DNA of 64,000 nt from a virus. The DNA lies in the IMG/VR virus record IMGVR_UViG_3300035670_000035, positions 1 through 64,000 of that record. One strand, 5' to 3'. Each line of letters opens with the position of its first letter. Positions within the stretch are counted from its first letter, which is position 1. Under the pieces are notes generated by a model, which had not been told where the DNA came from, ran no database searches, and was given only the letters and a program-made list of their open reading frames with translations. A program made the position numbers and the translations under genes. Positions 39,518 to 48,358 of the stretch are shown here, piece by piece.

Positions 39518-40608
39518 AGTTAGCTCTTCAGCTACCAGTAAATTCTGTAAGTTTTGGTCAAATTTCGACCATTCTTCTTAGAGAGTTTTTCTCTCAAAAG
39601 AAAATAAATACATCGTTATTTTTAATAGGTAATAATATTGATTTATCTTCTCAGAAGAACATAACTCAGGAATTTGTTGATTGGTTGAATAGTCAATTAA
39701 AAGATACTCTAGCTACTCATAAAAGAACAGATAATGTATTTAAATTGTGGCATTTAAATGGATCATTTGAAAGTATTTCAAATAATCAAACGTTACTTTC
39801 TTTCTATGAATTAGATTCTCCAACAAGAGAAGAAATTAATATTGCAAGGAATCAAAAAAACTTAATTTTTACATCAACATATACCGCGGATGTATTTAAA
39901 CAAAGTGGTTGTGATAATGTAAAATTTGTGCCACTTCCTTTTGATAAATATAATTTTAATGTTACTAATAAAAACTATCACACTGATGATAGGATTGTTT
40001 TTAATCTTTGTGGTAAACTAGAAAAAAGAAAACATCATAAAAAAGTAATAAGAGCATGGGCTAAAAAATATGGAAATAATTCTAAATATTTCTTACAATG
40101 TGCAATATATAATCCATTTATAAAACCAGAAGATCAGCAAAAACTTATTTTTGATATGTTAGAGGGAAATAATTATTTTAATATATCATTTTTAGGTCAA
40201 ATGCAGAAAAATGAATTGTATAATGATTATCTAAATAGTTCAAATATCATAATCGGAATGAGTGGTGGTGAAGGTTGGGGTTTACCAGAATTTCAATCCG
40301 TTGCTTTAGGAAAATATGGAGTTATTTTAAATGCTCATGCGTACAAAGACTGGGCAAATAAAGATAATTCTATATTAGTAAATCCATCTGGTAAGATAGA
40401 AGCATATGATAATATGTTCTTTCAAAAAGGATCAATTTTTAATCAAGGTAATATTTTTGATTTTAATGAAGATGATTTTATTTCTGCTTGTGAAATTGCT
40501 TGTGAAAAGGTGAGATTAAATAAGATTAATCAAAGTGGGTTGAAATTGCAAGAAAAATTTACAACAGAAAAGTTCATTAGTGATGTACTAAATATAGTAA
40601 ACGAATAA
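39514..40608 (+). CDS. GT4-like glycosyltransferase
   Basis: 364 aa GT-B fold, GTG start (GTGA overlap with the upstream stop). FVPLPFDKYNF, NLCGKLEKRKHHKKVIRAW (about 166-184) and MSGGEGWGLPEFQSVALGK (about 249-267) match the C-terminal donor domain of GT4 enzymes. Sits in the sigma-factor operon rather than in the sugar cluster. Donor and acceptor unknown. Confidence 0.8.
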   Translation: MKLALQLPVNSVSFGQISTILLREFFSQKKINTSLFLIGNNIDLSSQKNITQEFVDWLNSQLKDTLATHKRTDNVFKLWHLNGSFESISNNQTLLSFYELDSPTREEINIARNQKNLIFTSTYTADVFKQSGCDNVKFVPLPFDKYNFNVTNKNYHTDDRIVFNLCGKLEKRKHHKKVIRAWAKKYGNNSKYFLQCAIYNPFIKPEDQQKLIFDMLEGNNYFNISFLGQMQKNELYNDYLNSSNIIIGMSGGEGWGLPEFQSVALGKYGVILNAHAYKDWANKDNSILVNPSGKIEAYDNMFFQKGSIFNQGNIFDFNEDDFISACEIACEKVRLNKINQSGLKLQEKFTTEKFISDVLNIVNE

Positions 40609-40609
40609 A

Positions 40610-40957
40610 ATGCCAGAATATCTCTACGAACATCCTAAAAATGGTAAAGTTATAAGTATAATCCAAAGTATTCACGACAAACATGAATATGTAGATGAGT
40701 CTGGTTTAAAATGGAATAGGGTATTTACTGCTCCAGAATTGAATACTGAAGGAACATTAAAAGCTGATTGTACTTCTCAACAATTTAGTGAGTATACTGG
40801 AAAAAAGAAAGGTACAATTGGAGATTTATTTGACAGAAGCGCAGAGCTTTCAGAAAAAAGAAAAAAAATTCTTGGTAAAGATCCTCTAAAAGAAAAATAT
40901 TTTAAAAGTTGGAGCAAGAAAAGAAAAGGCAAAAGACATCCTTTAGATAGAGATTAA
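40610..40957 (+). CDS. FmdB-like conserved protein, 115 aa
   Basis: Starts MPEYLYEHPKNGKVISII and contains KWNRVFTAPE; phage proteins with this FmdB-like beginning (Y-Y-HP-G) are common, but the zinc-ribbon cysteines are absent. A basic, Lys-rich C-terminus follows. Overlaps the convergent minus-strand gene by 4 nt, so there is no room for a separate terminator. Confidence 0.6.
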   Translation: MPEYLYEHPKNGKVISIIQSIHDKHEYVDESGLKWNRVFTAPELNTEGTLKADCTSQQFSEYTGKKKGTIGDLFDRSAELSEKRKKILGKDPLKEKYFKSWSKKRKGKRHPLDRD

Positions 40958-41469
40958 TACCAAACTTCATTGTGTATTCTTCTTAATACTTTTATCCAAT
41001 CTTTTAAATGATACGAAACTTCATCTTTCTGAGCAACTTCAAAACCATTCTTGGCTATATTATAATAAACAGTTTCGGATGGATACGATCTTCTTATTTT
41101 TTCTAAACTTTTATAAAAAAATCCTAAAAATACAAGAACAGATTTAGCTGTATCTTCGTTATGTTCTAAAGTAAAAAAATATTTATTTTGTAAAGGCGTT
41201 TCTATTAAATCGTAAAATTTTGATCCTACTGCTTCTGATATATATTCTTTTTCTTCAAATGAACATTTTATATCTTTACTATATTTAATTATGGTAAGTT
41301 CTGCAAATACTGGAAAGCTAATATCTACAATTCCATTAATATCTTCTTCTGATATTTTATTTAAAATTTCTGGTAAACAATCTGGATCTTGTATAAGTAA
41401 GAAGGTTTTCTCTGGCGATAAACCTAATTTTTTTGCGAAAAAATCTATATCTCTTTCCGAAACCCTCAC
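40954..41469 (-). CDS. hypothetical protein, 171 aa
   Basis: GTG start. Helical throughout, with ISEEDINGIVDISFPVFAELT (about 38-58); no domain recognised. Last gene of the RNR-containing minus operon, convergent with the plus block. Confidence 0.65.
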   Translation of the reverse strand: MRVSERDIDFFAKKLGLSPEKTFLLIQDPDCLPEILNKISEEDINGIVDISFPVFAELTIIKYSKDIKCSFEEKEYISEAVGSKFYDLIETPLQNKYFFTLEHNEDTAKSVLVFLGFFYKSLEKIRRSYPSETVYYNIAKNGFEVAQKDEVSYHLKDWIKVLRRIHNEVWY

Positions 41470-41483
41470 ATTAGTTATTACAA

Positions 41484-41822
41484 CTAATTTTTATTTTTAT
41501 TCATTAAATATTGTTGAATTGTTTCAAAGTTACGATCGAGTTTAGCTTCTAATCTATCAAAATAAGCTTCAAAAGATTCTTTTGTGACATAAGTAGTGCT
41601 TACTTTTAGTGCTAAATCCGCTATCTCTTGCTGATGTTTACGGCTTTCTAATTCTACTTCTTTTCTTAAAGCTATAAAATCACTAAAGGTTTTATCATTT
41701 AAATCTTTAATAAGTCTCTCTTGACGATCAGATATGGAGAATACTCTAGTAAAAAGCCATCCACCAAGAAATGATAGAGCCCCTAGAACAAGGTTAAATA
41801 CTGTTACTATATCTAAATTCAC
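41484..41822 (-). CDS. membrane-anchored coiled-coil protein, 112 aa
   Basis: GTG start. One N-terminal hydrophobic helix (VFNLVLGALSFLGGWLF, about 8-24) followed by a long coiled coil (RQERLIKDLN...). This is the layout of small phage proteins found near tail or lysis genes, but here it lies beside nrdB. Unknown function. Confidence 0.65.
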   Translation of the reverse strand: MNLDIVTVFNLVLGALSFLGGWLFTRVFSISDRQERLIKDLNDKTFSDFIALRKEVELESRKHQQEIADLALKVSTTYVTKESFEAYFDRLEAKLDRNFETIQQYLMNKNKN

Positions 41823-41851
41823 ACATATATTTACACTTTAAATATTAGATA

Positions 41852-42916
41852 TTATAGTTTAAAATCACCAAAATCATCATCAGAGATATCGGTTTTCCTT
41901 GCTCCGATTTTATATGCAGAAATCTCTGTTTCTTGTGGAGCAACTTGAACTTTACTGCTATCAAGATAACTATCTAACCATCCAGCAATAGGATTATCCT
42001 TTTGATTGAATATCTTTTTGTATCCTAAAGATCTTAAACGAGCATCACAAAGCCATTTAGAATATCCGCCTAAAACTTCAGCATTTAAACCTAATAAGGA
42101 ACCTTTGCTAAATAGATATTCAGCCCATTCAATTTCATTTTTGGCGGCTTGCTCGTAGAATGCATATACCTTATCTTCGCTCTTTTTAGCTATAGATGTA
42201 AAACCTTCCTTTTCTTCTTCTTTTAAAATTTTAAGTAAATTTTGAGTTGTAGCGAAATGTAAAGCTTCATCTCTTTGAATAAATTTAATAATTTTAGCAT
42301 TACCTTCCATTTTTCCACGATATCCAAAATAGAATGAACAAGCAAAGGAGACATAAAATACAAGGCCTTCCATAACATTTACGGAAAGTACGCAATCAAA
42401 TATCTTTTGCTTTAAATCTTTCTTATCGTCACCGCCAAGAATTTTATCAAAATTATTTCTAATAAGTTCGGCGCGAGATACAATCTCTTTATCCTCCATG
42501 ATACTATCAAAGAATTTACTGGCATCTGGATGAACATTATTAAGTAAATATGAATAAGAATAGCTATGGATTCCTTCAAATCTTTGCCAAGTATTCATAC
42601 ATATCTCAAGTTCTGGATTACTTACATAATCTTTTAAAGAATGAATGCTTCTCGAAAGCATACTATCTCCAAGAGTTTGAAATTTTAAATTAGTATCAAA
42701 TACAAATCTTTCTTGTCCAGCTAGATCTTTATAATCGCTACGATCTTTATTCAGGGCTATCTCATGTGGCCACCAGAAAAATTCTTCTTGCTTTTTGAAA
42801 AGCTCAAAAAATATAGGATATTTAAAACGATCATATCTTTGAAGATTAAGATCCTCTCCAAAAAATAATGGTTGTTTTGTATGATCTATATTTTTTAAAT
42901 TTAGAACACTTTTCAT
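41852..42916 (-). CDS. nrdB: ribonucleotide reductase class Ia beta subunit
   Basis: 354 aa. Diiron and radical residues can be followed: FQTLGDS (Asp), FEGIHSYSYSY (Glu, His, radical Tyr), NVMEGLVFYVSFAC (Glu), and RDEALH (Glu, His). The C-terminal DDDFGDFKL is the tail that binds the alpha subunit. Generates the tyrosyl radical for ribonucleotide reduction. Follows nrdA by 3 nt. Confidence 0.95.
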   Translation of the reverse strand: MKSVLNLKNIDHTKQPLFFGEDLNLQRYDRFKYPIFFELFKKQEEFFWWPHEIALNKDRSDYKDLAGQERFVFDTNLKFQTLGDSMLSRSIHSLKDYVSNPELEICMNTWQRFEGIHSYSYSYLLNNVHPDASKFFDSIMEDKEIVSRAELIRNNFDKILGGDDKKDLKQKIFDCVLSVNVMEGLVFYVSFACSFYFGYRGKMEGNAKIIKFIQRDEALHFATTQNLLKILKEEEKEGFTSIAKKSEDKVYAFYEQAAKNEIEWAEYLFSKGSLLGLNAEVLGGYSKWLCDARLRSLGYKKIFNQKDNPIAGWLDSYLDSSKVQVAPQETEISAYKIGARKTDISDDDFGDFKL

Positions 42917-42919
42917 AGA

Positions 42920-45172
42920 TTACAATTTACACGCGCCAGACGAGCAATCGCGATCTTCTTTTTGATTCATTAGTTGCTCTTTATCTCCATCGTCTGTATT
43001 ATTATAATAAAGACTTATTAACCCTAAAGAATAAGCATTCATAATCTCTTTCATCACTTTAGCGTCAGGAAGAACATTGTTTTCATAGTGAGAATAGTTA
43101 TAGTATACATTAGTTGATATTGCCATGTCAATATATTTTTGGATAATTGCATTTATTTTTAATAAACCAGAATTGTCTTTAAAATTATAAGCTAATTCAT
43201 AGTTGTCATCATACTTGCCAACTCCAGGAACTAGTACTGGTAGTTTACCCATCTTACTCATCTTATAAGTAATCAAACTGCGAATTGGTTCTACGCCATT
43301 TGTTGAAGATTGAATTACAGAGCTACTCTCACATGGCATGCAAGATGATAGTGTAGAATGTCTTAAACCAAACTCTTTGATTTCTTTTCTTAATTTTTCC
43401 CAGTCAAGAGATAGTTTTCTTTTACACAATTCATCCACCTTGTCTTTATAAGTATCAATAGGAAGAATTCCTTTGGAATATTTAGTTCTATCAAATTTTT
43501 CACACTTACCTTTTTCTTTAGCAAGTTCTAGACTTGATTTTAGAAGATAGTATTGAAAATGTTCCATCCATTCGTCAAGAATTGGAAGTGTCTTATCGGA
43601 TGTATATTTTAATTCATTCTTAGCAAGATAAGCTGCTAAATTAGTTATACCTACTCCAAGACTACGACGTTTTTTTGCAAAATTTTCAGCAGCAATATTG
43701 AAGTAATCTTGAATTTCAATGATTTCATCAAGAAATCTCACGATAAGATCGCAAGTCTTTTCAAGATCCTGCCAGTTTTTAATTTCTAGCATATTTACTG
43801 CCGAAAGAATACACATGCCAATCTCGCCATTTTTATCGTGATAATCATTTAATGGTATAGTAGGATGAATAACTTCTGTACAAAGATTACTCATTGTTAC
43901 TTTGTCTAACCAAGCTCCGTGATTATTGGCATGATCTACATTAAGAATATAAATTCTACCAGTTTCAACTCTTTCCTTAATAATCAAAGAAAATAATTTA
44001 CGAGCTGAAACTTTCTTTTTGATCTTTAGCTTCTTAGACTCACACTCTTTATAAACTTTATCAAAATCTTTAGTACCCCAAGCTTCATATAATTCTGGAA
44101 CTTCAGCTGTATTAAATAAAGTTATCTCTTCATCTTTTAATACTCTATCATAGAATAATTTACTCATACCAACTGTATAATCTAGTTTACGAACACGATT
44201 ATCGTCTGTACCAGCGTTATTTTTTAATACAACAATATCTTCTATTTCATAATGCCACCATTGAATATTACAAGTAGCACTTCCACCACGAAGACCATTT
44301 TGTTGCCATGCTTTAACGCTACTTTCATAGATTTTAAGAAATGGTATTAATCCAGTATGAACAACTTCTCCATTTTTAATTGGTGATCCTATTGCTCTAA
44401 TTTTAGATACATCAATTCCAATACCACATCTATTTGCTGTCGCCATACTTACGGCAGTAGCACTTGCAGTAATACTTTCGCGACTATCATCAATACCAAT
44501 CAAACAGCAACTAGCATAATTTTTACTAGGAGTTCTAACTCCAGCCATTACTGGTGTTGGTAGATTAATCTTATGCTTACTAATAGTATCATAGAATTTT
44601 CTTACATAATTTAATCTTGTTTCTTTTGGATAATGAATAAATCCATAAGCAGCTATCAATATATAAGCAAACTGTGGCGTTTCAAATATATTGCCGTTAG
44701 TTCTATTTTTAATTAAATACTTATCACATAACTGTTTAATACCAGCATATGTAAAATTATAATCTCTTTCATGATCAATGAATTCTCCCATTTTATTGAT
44801 CTCATCTTCAGAGTATTTCTCTAAAATAATAGGATCGTAAATTTTATTTTTAATTCCTTGAGATAAAAACTCTAATAGTCTTGGAGCATGCTTACCTTTC
44901 CATACGTCTTTTCTTAATTGATAATTTAAAAGTCTTCCTGCAACATATTGATAATTTGGTTTTTCTACTGAAATTAAATTTGCAGCAGATTCAATTAACA
45001 ATCCATGAATTTCTTTCGTTGTTACTCCATCATGAATATTTATTTTAGCATTAATTTCTATATCAGTTACAGTTACGTTAGCTAAATCTTTAACAGCCCA
45101 ATTTATAACCTTATGAATTTTTTCTATGTTAAATTTTTCAGTAGCTCCATTTCGTTTCTTTACATGTATCAT
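42920..45172 (-). CDS. nrdA: ribonucleotide reductase class Ia alpha subunit
   Basis: 750 aa. N-terminal ATP-cone (VKKRNGATEKFNIEKI, residues 4-19), active-site MSNLCTEVIHPT (Asn, Cys, Glu, about 431-442), CCLIGIDDSRES (the first redox Cys), the radical-transfer YYNYSHYE region, and the redox-active C-terminal tail CSSGACKL. Reduces NDPs to dNDPs with NrdB. AAAGG precedes the ATG, with an unusually long leader upstream. Confidence 0.95.
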   Translation of the reverse strand: MIHVKKRNGATEKFNIEKIHKVINWAVKDLANVTVTDIEINAKINIHDGVTTKEIHGLLIESAANLISVEKPNYQYVAGRLLNYQLRKDVWKGKHAPRLLEFLSQGIKNKIYDPIILEKYSEDEINKMGEFIDHERDYNFTYAGIKQLCDKYLIKNRTNGNIFETPQFAYILIAAYGFIHYPKETRLNYVRKFYDTISKHKINLPTPVMAGVRTPSKNYASCCLIGIDDSRESITASATAVSMATANRCGIGIDVSKIRAIGSPIKNGEVVHTGLIPFLKIYESSVKAWQQNGLRGGSATCNIQWWHYEIEDIVVLKNNAGTDDNRVRKLDYTVGMSKLFYDRVLKDEEITLFNTAEVPELYEAWGTKDFDKVYKECESKKLKIKKKVSARKLFSLIIKERVETGRIYILNVDHANNHGAWLDKVTMSNLCTEVIHPTIPLNDYHDKNGEIGMCILSAVNMLEIKNWQDLEKTCDLIVRFLDEIIEIQDYFNIAAENFAKKRRSLGVGITNLAAYLAKNELKYTSDKTLPILDEWMEHFQYYLLKSSLELAKEKGKCEKFDRTKYSKGILPIDTYKDKVDELCKRKLSLDWEKLRKEIKEFGLRHSTLSSCMPCESSSVIQSSTNGVEPIRSLITYKMSKMGKLPVLVPGVGKYDDNYELAYNFKDNSGLLKINAIIQKYIDMAISTNVYYNYSHYENNVLPDAKVMKEIMNAYSLGLISLYYNNTDDGDKEQLMNQKEDRDCSSGACKL

Positions 45173-45324
45173 TATAAAACCTTTCTTATCGATTAGATAC
45201 TAATGTTACAGCATTTTTAAAAAATAAAAAAGAAAAATAAACTATTTTATTAACAATTCTTAAAAAAGATTAATCAAGTGTACGAAATCAATGTCTTATG
45301 AAAAATATTAACTTTTCTTTGATA

Positions 45325-45615
45325 TCCTAACAGGCTTTACCTCGTAAAAATATATTTCACAAGGTTTTGTATAATATCCCGCCAACTTTTCTTTTGACTC
45401 CTATATCCTCGGCATTTCTTCCAAGGATGGCTATGGCATTTATAGGAACGCGGTAGGTTATTCCTTTGCATTTTGCCACACCTTACACCTACATTTCATC
45501 ACAAGCTTTTTAAACAAGTGACTTTTTAATGGTCGTCAGCCTGATAGACGTTGCCATCGCAAGGCTAAGATATTAGAGGATTTATTTGACTATCCACAAA
45601 ACTGCTTTATTAGGA
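45325..45615 (-). ncRNA. candidate structured RNA in the nrdAB leader
   Basis: About 500 bp without a convincing gene separates nrdA from the divergent gene. On the minus strand UCCUAAUA (45608-45615) can pair with UGUUAGGA (45325-45332), enclosing a 7-bp stem UUAGCCU/AGGCUGA that holds GAUG-GCAA-CGUC (a GNRA tetraloop), GUCAC/GUGAU, GUAGGU/ACCUAC, and an 8-bp AUCCUUGG/CCGAGGAU hairpin. It is GC-richer than the surroundings. Could be a riboswitch-like leader of nrdAB or a separate ncRNA; no known class recognised. A 40-codon GTG frame inside (45357-45479) is a weaker alternative. Confidence 0.4.
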
Positions 45616-45629
45616 AGCTATGTGTTATA

Positions 45630-45658
45630 ATACTAACTTTTTATTGTAGTTTTGTCAA
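45630..45658 (-). promoter_or_regulatory. promoter of the nrdAB leader
   Basis: TTGACA, N17, TAGTAT on the minus strand. Its -35 overlaps a TTGTCA -35-like element for the divergent gene starting at 45686 (TTGTCA, N17, TATCAA, N5, ATG). No start codon follows closely, so the transcript begins with a roughly 450-nt leader. Confidence 0.6.
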
Positions 45659-45685
45659 ATAAAAAGTGTAAATATATCAAATATT

Positions 45686-46717
45686 ATGGAAATAGATTTT
45701 ACCGAACAATTAAAAGCAGCAAAAAAAGGCAAAGCTCCACTTAATAAGCCATTTCGTTTACCTTCTGGTAGTAAGAAGAAATTTGGAGTTTATGTAAAGA
45801 ATGATAAAGGCAACATTGTAATGGTCAAGTTTGGTGACCCAAATATGTCTATTAAAAGAGATAATCCAGCTAGACGCAAAGCATTTCGTTCTCGCCATTC
45901 TTGTGATGATAATCCTGGCCCAAAATGGAAAGCAAGATATTGGAGTTGCAGAATGTGGGAAGCTAAGAAATCAGTAACAGATTATACAAAAGGTAGTGAA
46001 GAAGAGATTACTTTAGAAGCCGAAATTCAAGCTAAAGGTAAAGGCCTCTGGTACAATATTCAACAAAAGAAAAAAAGAATGGGCAAGAATTATCGTCCAG
46101 CACCAGAAGGTTCTAAAGATCGCCCAACCCAAGAAGCTCTTAAAAAAGCTCAAGCTAATGATTATTTAAATGAAGAATATGAATGGGATGGAGAAACAGA
46201 ATTTGATCAAATTGTATTTTTAGAAGATAAATCATTGGCTCAAGTTGAAGAAGTAGAAGATGTCGAAGATGAATTTGAAGATTATAAAGAAGATTTTTAT
46301 GGAATGATAGTTGGCTCAATTAATTCTATATACCAACATTCAAAAAATATAATAGAAAAATTAGATGACCCAATGGTAAAAGAAAATCTTACAGAACCAT
46401 TCTTACAGCAAATGGCGATTCTCGCAGAAGATTATATGATTACAATTCATAATTTTGTAATGTTTAATAAAGAAAATGAAGAGCCAGAAGAAATGGAAGA
46501 GAGCGAAGCGTCTGCTATGTTTAAGGTTGGAGATAAAGTACGTAATATAAATGCAAATTGCAAACATTATGGTAGCGAAGGCGTAGTAAAAGAGATTCGT
46601 GAACTTCCAGAGGATATGGGATACGCAGTAGTCTATGAATGCACAAATGAAGGAGTGAATTGGAAAATGGGCGATACGCTGGGCAAAACAGAAGTACAAT
46701 TAAAGAAAATAAATTGA
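45686..46717 (+). CDS. conserved phage protein with His/Cys-rich N-terminal domain, 343 aa
   Basis: Residues 20-95 hold LPSGSKKKFGVYVKN, MVKFGDPNMSIKRDNPARR, FRSRHSCDDNPGP and RYWSCRMWE, a widespread phage block with conserved Cys and His that may bind metal; I know it from proteins next to or fused with head genes. The middle is acidic (EVEDVEDEFEDYKED) and the C-terminus a small FKVGDKVRNI-type beta domain. Function unknown. Confidence 0.65.
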   Translation: MEIDFTEQLKAAKKGKAPLNKPFRLPSGSKKKFGVYVKNDKGNIVMVKFGDPNMSIKRDNPARRKAFRSRHSCDDNPGPKWKARYWSCRMWEAKKSVTDYTKGSEEEITLEAEIQAKGKGLWYNIQQKKKRMGKNYRPAPEGSKDRPTQEALKKAQANDYLNEEYEWDGETEFDQIVFLEDKSLAQVEEVEDVEDEFEDYKEDFYGMIVGSINSIYQHSKNIIEKLDDPMVKENLTEPFLQQMAILAEDYMITIHNFVMFNKENEEPEEMEESEASAMFKVGDKVRNINANCKHYGSEGVVKEIRELPEDMGYAVVYECTNEGVNWKMGDTLGKTEVQLKKIN

Positions 46718-46750
46718 ACAATATCTCCTACGTGTAATCTATAGGAGAAG

Positions 46751-47281
46751 GTGAATATTAAAAGATTCTTTGCTTGGTTTGGATGGAAAAGCAAACTAAC
46801 ATTAGTGCTTTTAATAAATGGGGCGATAGCTTATTACTCTCTTAATATAGGATTTAATTTAGCAAAAAATCACAGTATATCAAAATTGCCTAATTCTTGC
46901 TTTGTTGATTCTGTGGTCTTTGCTTCTAATGCTAATTATCTATTATCTCAAGAAAATACATGGGCGCAAATCTTCGCTTTTCAATTTCACTATACAGATG
47001 AATTAAATAATGTTTCAGTTATTTTTGATAAGACTTTAATAGAGTATAAAGTTTCTATACCTCGACACAGAGGGCATGCAATTTGTGTTTTTGAGCATAA
47101 AGGTATGCTTTGGGTTTATGATAGTAATTATGGCACAATGCCAGTTGGTCTTGCTGGCAATAGATCAGAATATCAAATAAGAATCACTAAATGGATAGAA
47201 GATAAATACAAAGCTATAGTTTTCAATAGCATACTGATAGATGATGATGCAGAAAGAACTAAAGCATGGATAAGAGAATAA
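46751..47281 (+). CDS. membrane-anchored papain-like/C39-like protein, 176 aa
   Basis: GTG start with AGGAG upstream. An N-terminal transmembrane helix (LTLVLLINGAIAYYSL, about 16-31) is followed by NSCFVDSVVFASN (Cys about 51) and RGHAICVFEHKGMLWVYDSNYG (His about 117, Asp about 132), in the Cys...His...Asp order of bacteriocin-processing or transglutaminase-like peptidases. It may process a protein at the membrane; no substrate peptide identified. Confidence 0.5.
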   Translation: MNIKRFFAWFGWKSKLTLVLLINGAIAYYSLNIGFNLAKNHSISKLPNSCFVDSVVFASNANYLLSQENTWAQIFAFQFHYTDELNNVSVIFDKTLIEYKVSIPRHRGHAICVFEHKGMLWVYDSNYGTMPVGLAGNRSEYQIRITKWIEDKYKAIVFNSILIDDDAERTKAWIRE

Positions 47282-47454
47282 TAAATCAATTAATAAGAGA
47301 TATTAAATTAATACCGCCTTCTCCTAATAATACCGAACAATTTATAGCTGAGTTCTGGGAATTTCATAAAAGAAAGAATAAAAAAAGAAACATTCTCTGG
47401 TTCTCAGTCTTGGCTGTAATCTTCTTTATATGTTGGATTTTATCAAAAAATTAA
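47266..47454 (+). CDS. small membrane protein, 62 aa
   Basis: Basic N-terminal half, then KKRNILWFSVLAVIFFICWIL helix and a short tail. Overlaps the peptidase-like gene by 16 nt and the next gene by 25 nt, so it is part of that unit. Not recognised. Confidence 0.6.
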   Translation: MDKRIINQLIRDIKLIPPSPNNTEQFIAEFWEFHKRKNKKRNILWFSVLAVIFFICWILSKN

Positions 47455-47705
47455 AAGATTGGTGGCAGAATCTTGAATATTACGAGAAGTTCTTTTTTAT
47501 TGTTTTTATTCCAGCTATTTTGTTTACAATTTACGGACTCAGCGATCTTTACCTTAATCATTTTGATCTTCTGTCTAAAGAGCACCATTTGGGATTTTTT
47601 CTTAGGATCTTTTTTCCGATCTCTTTAGCTCTCTATGTTACTGCCTTAGAGCGCAGAAGAAGAAAGAAATTAATAAAAGATATTAAAAATTATTTAGATA
47701 AATAA
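47430..47705 (+). CDS. membrane protein, 91 aa
   Basis: Two hydrophobic helices (FFFIVFIPAILFTIYGL, about 21-37; LGFFLRIFFPISLALYV, about 54-70) and a strongly basic tail (LERRRRKKLIKDIK). Could be a holin-like or accessory membrane protein; no family recognised. Confidence 0.6.
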   Translation: MLDFIKKLKDWWQNLEYYEKFFFIVFIPAILFTIYGLSDLYLNHFDLLSKEHHLGFFLRIFFPISLALYVTALERRRRKKLIKDIKNYLDK

Positions 47706-47780
47706 TTATTTAATTCTTTCTTTTAAATAAAGAACGTAAATTAAAACTGCGCCACAGATTAACCAAGAGGCAATACTCAT
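47706..47780 (-). CDS. possible membrane micropeptide, 24 aa
   Basis: MSIASWLICGAVLIYVLYLKERIK is one helix. It lies on the minus strand downstream of hsp20, past the hairpin at 47796. Weak support. Confidence 0.3.
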   Translation of the reverse strand: MSIASWLICGAVLIYVLYLKERIK

Positions 47781-47795
47781 ATAAAAAGTATTACA

Positions 47796-47826
47796 CTTAG
47801 CGCCAAGAATTGAACTTGACGCTAAG
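47796..47826. terminator. bidirectional terminator-like hairpin
   Basis: A 12-bp stem (CTTAGCGCCAAG with CTTGACGCTAAG, one GU pair) and 7-nt loop between convergent genes. U-tracts are poor on both sides, so termination is plausible rather than certain. Confidence 0.5.
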
Positions 47827-47833
47827 ATTATTA

Positions 47834-48190
47834 TTAGTCTATTTTGATTTTATTTTGTAGTTTTTTATTTTCTTTACCAAAGGTAATTGAGAGCAAACCA
47901 TCTTCATGCTTTGCTTTTACCTCCGAAAGATCTACTTTTCTTGGCAAGTAAAAAGACTTCTCATATTTTACTTTGCCTTCTTTTCTTGTAGCCCTAACTG
48001 TTAGATATTCTTGATTTGTAGTAACATCAATATTTTCCTTTTTAAATCCTGCAAGAGGAATTTCAAGAGAATATTGATCATTTTCTAAAGCAAAGTCAGA
48101 ATATCCTTTATCATAATTAAATATAGAATCATTAAATATATTTTCAAATACATCTAATGGTCTACTTCCATTTCTTAATGTTAATAGCAT
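47834..48190 (-). CDS. Hsp20/alpha-crystallin small heat shock protein
   Basis: 118 aa. The alpha-crystallin core is clear: SLEIPLAGFKKENIDVTTNQ (about 48-67), LTVRATRKEG, EKSFYLPRKVDLSEVKAK and GLLSITFGK near the end. ATP-independent holdase, probably protecting proteins during infection. AAAGGAGG precedes the ATG. It is preceded by a sigma-54-type site rather than the usual sigma-70 promoter. Confidence 0.9.
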   Translation of the reverse strand: MLLTLRNGSRPLDVFENIFNDSIFNYDKGYSDFALENDQYSLEIPLAGFKKENIDVTTNQEYLTVRATRKEGKVKYEKSFYLPRKVDLSEVKAKHEDGLLSITFGKENKKLQNKIKID

Positions 48191-48218
48191 ATTTTATGCC
48201 TCCTTTGCTTTATTTATT

Positions 48219-48235
48219 TGCAAGATCTATGCCAA
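48219..48235 (-). promoter_or_regulatory. sigma-54 (RpoN)-type promoter upstream of hsp20
   Basis: TTGGCATAGATCTTGCA on the minus strand: GG at -24 and GC at -12 separated by 10 nt, matching TGGCAY-N5-TTGCA. Predicted +1 near 48208, 18 nt before the ATG, with the Shine-Dalgarno inside the leader. No competing sigma-70 promoter is apparent here. Confidence 0.6.
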
Positions 48236-48265
48236 CTCTCTACAGAGACAAAGAGATTAATTAGA

Positions 48266-48311
48266 GACAAAATGACATAATATCATAATTTATGAAGCTG
48301 ACAAAATGACA
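48266..48311. promoter_or_regulatory. candidate activator sites upstream of hsp20
   Basis: GACAAAATGACA occurs at 48266-48277 and exactly again at 48300-48311, 34 bp apart, flanking the palindrome TCATAATTTATGA. The positions are about 30-80 bp upstream of the sigma-54-type site, where an enhancer-binding ATPase would bind. They also lie between the two divergent promoters. Confidence 0.45.
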
Positions 48312-48323
48312 CTTTATAAAACT

Positions 48324-48352
48324 TTGATATTAATTTTATTTATAATTATAAT
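48324..48352 (+). promoter_or_regulatory. leaderless-type promoter for the gene starting at 48359
   Basis: TTGATA, N17, TATAAT, N6, ATG on the plus strand. Confidence 0.65.
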
Positions 48353-48358
48353 AATTAT

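Noticed and set aside
45357-45479. Protein-coding gene of 40 codons (GTG start) in the nrdAB leader, and a second basic frame of 43 codons overlapping it.
   Set aside because: Two competing short frames, no convincing ribosome-binding site, and strong pairing potential fit an RNA better. Kept only as an alternative in the RNA entry.
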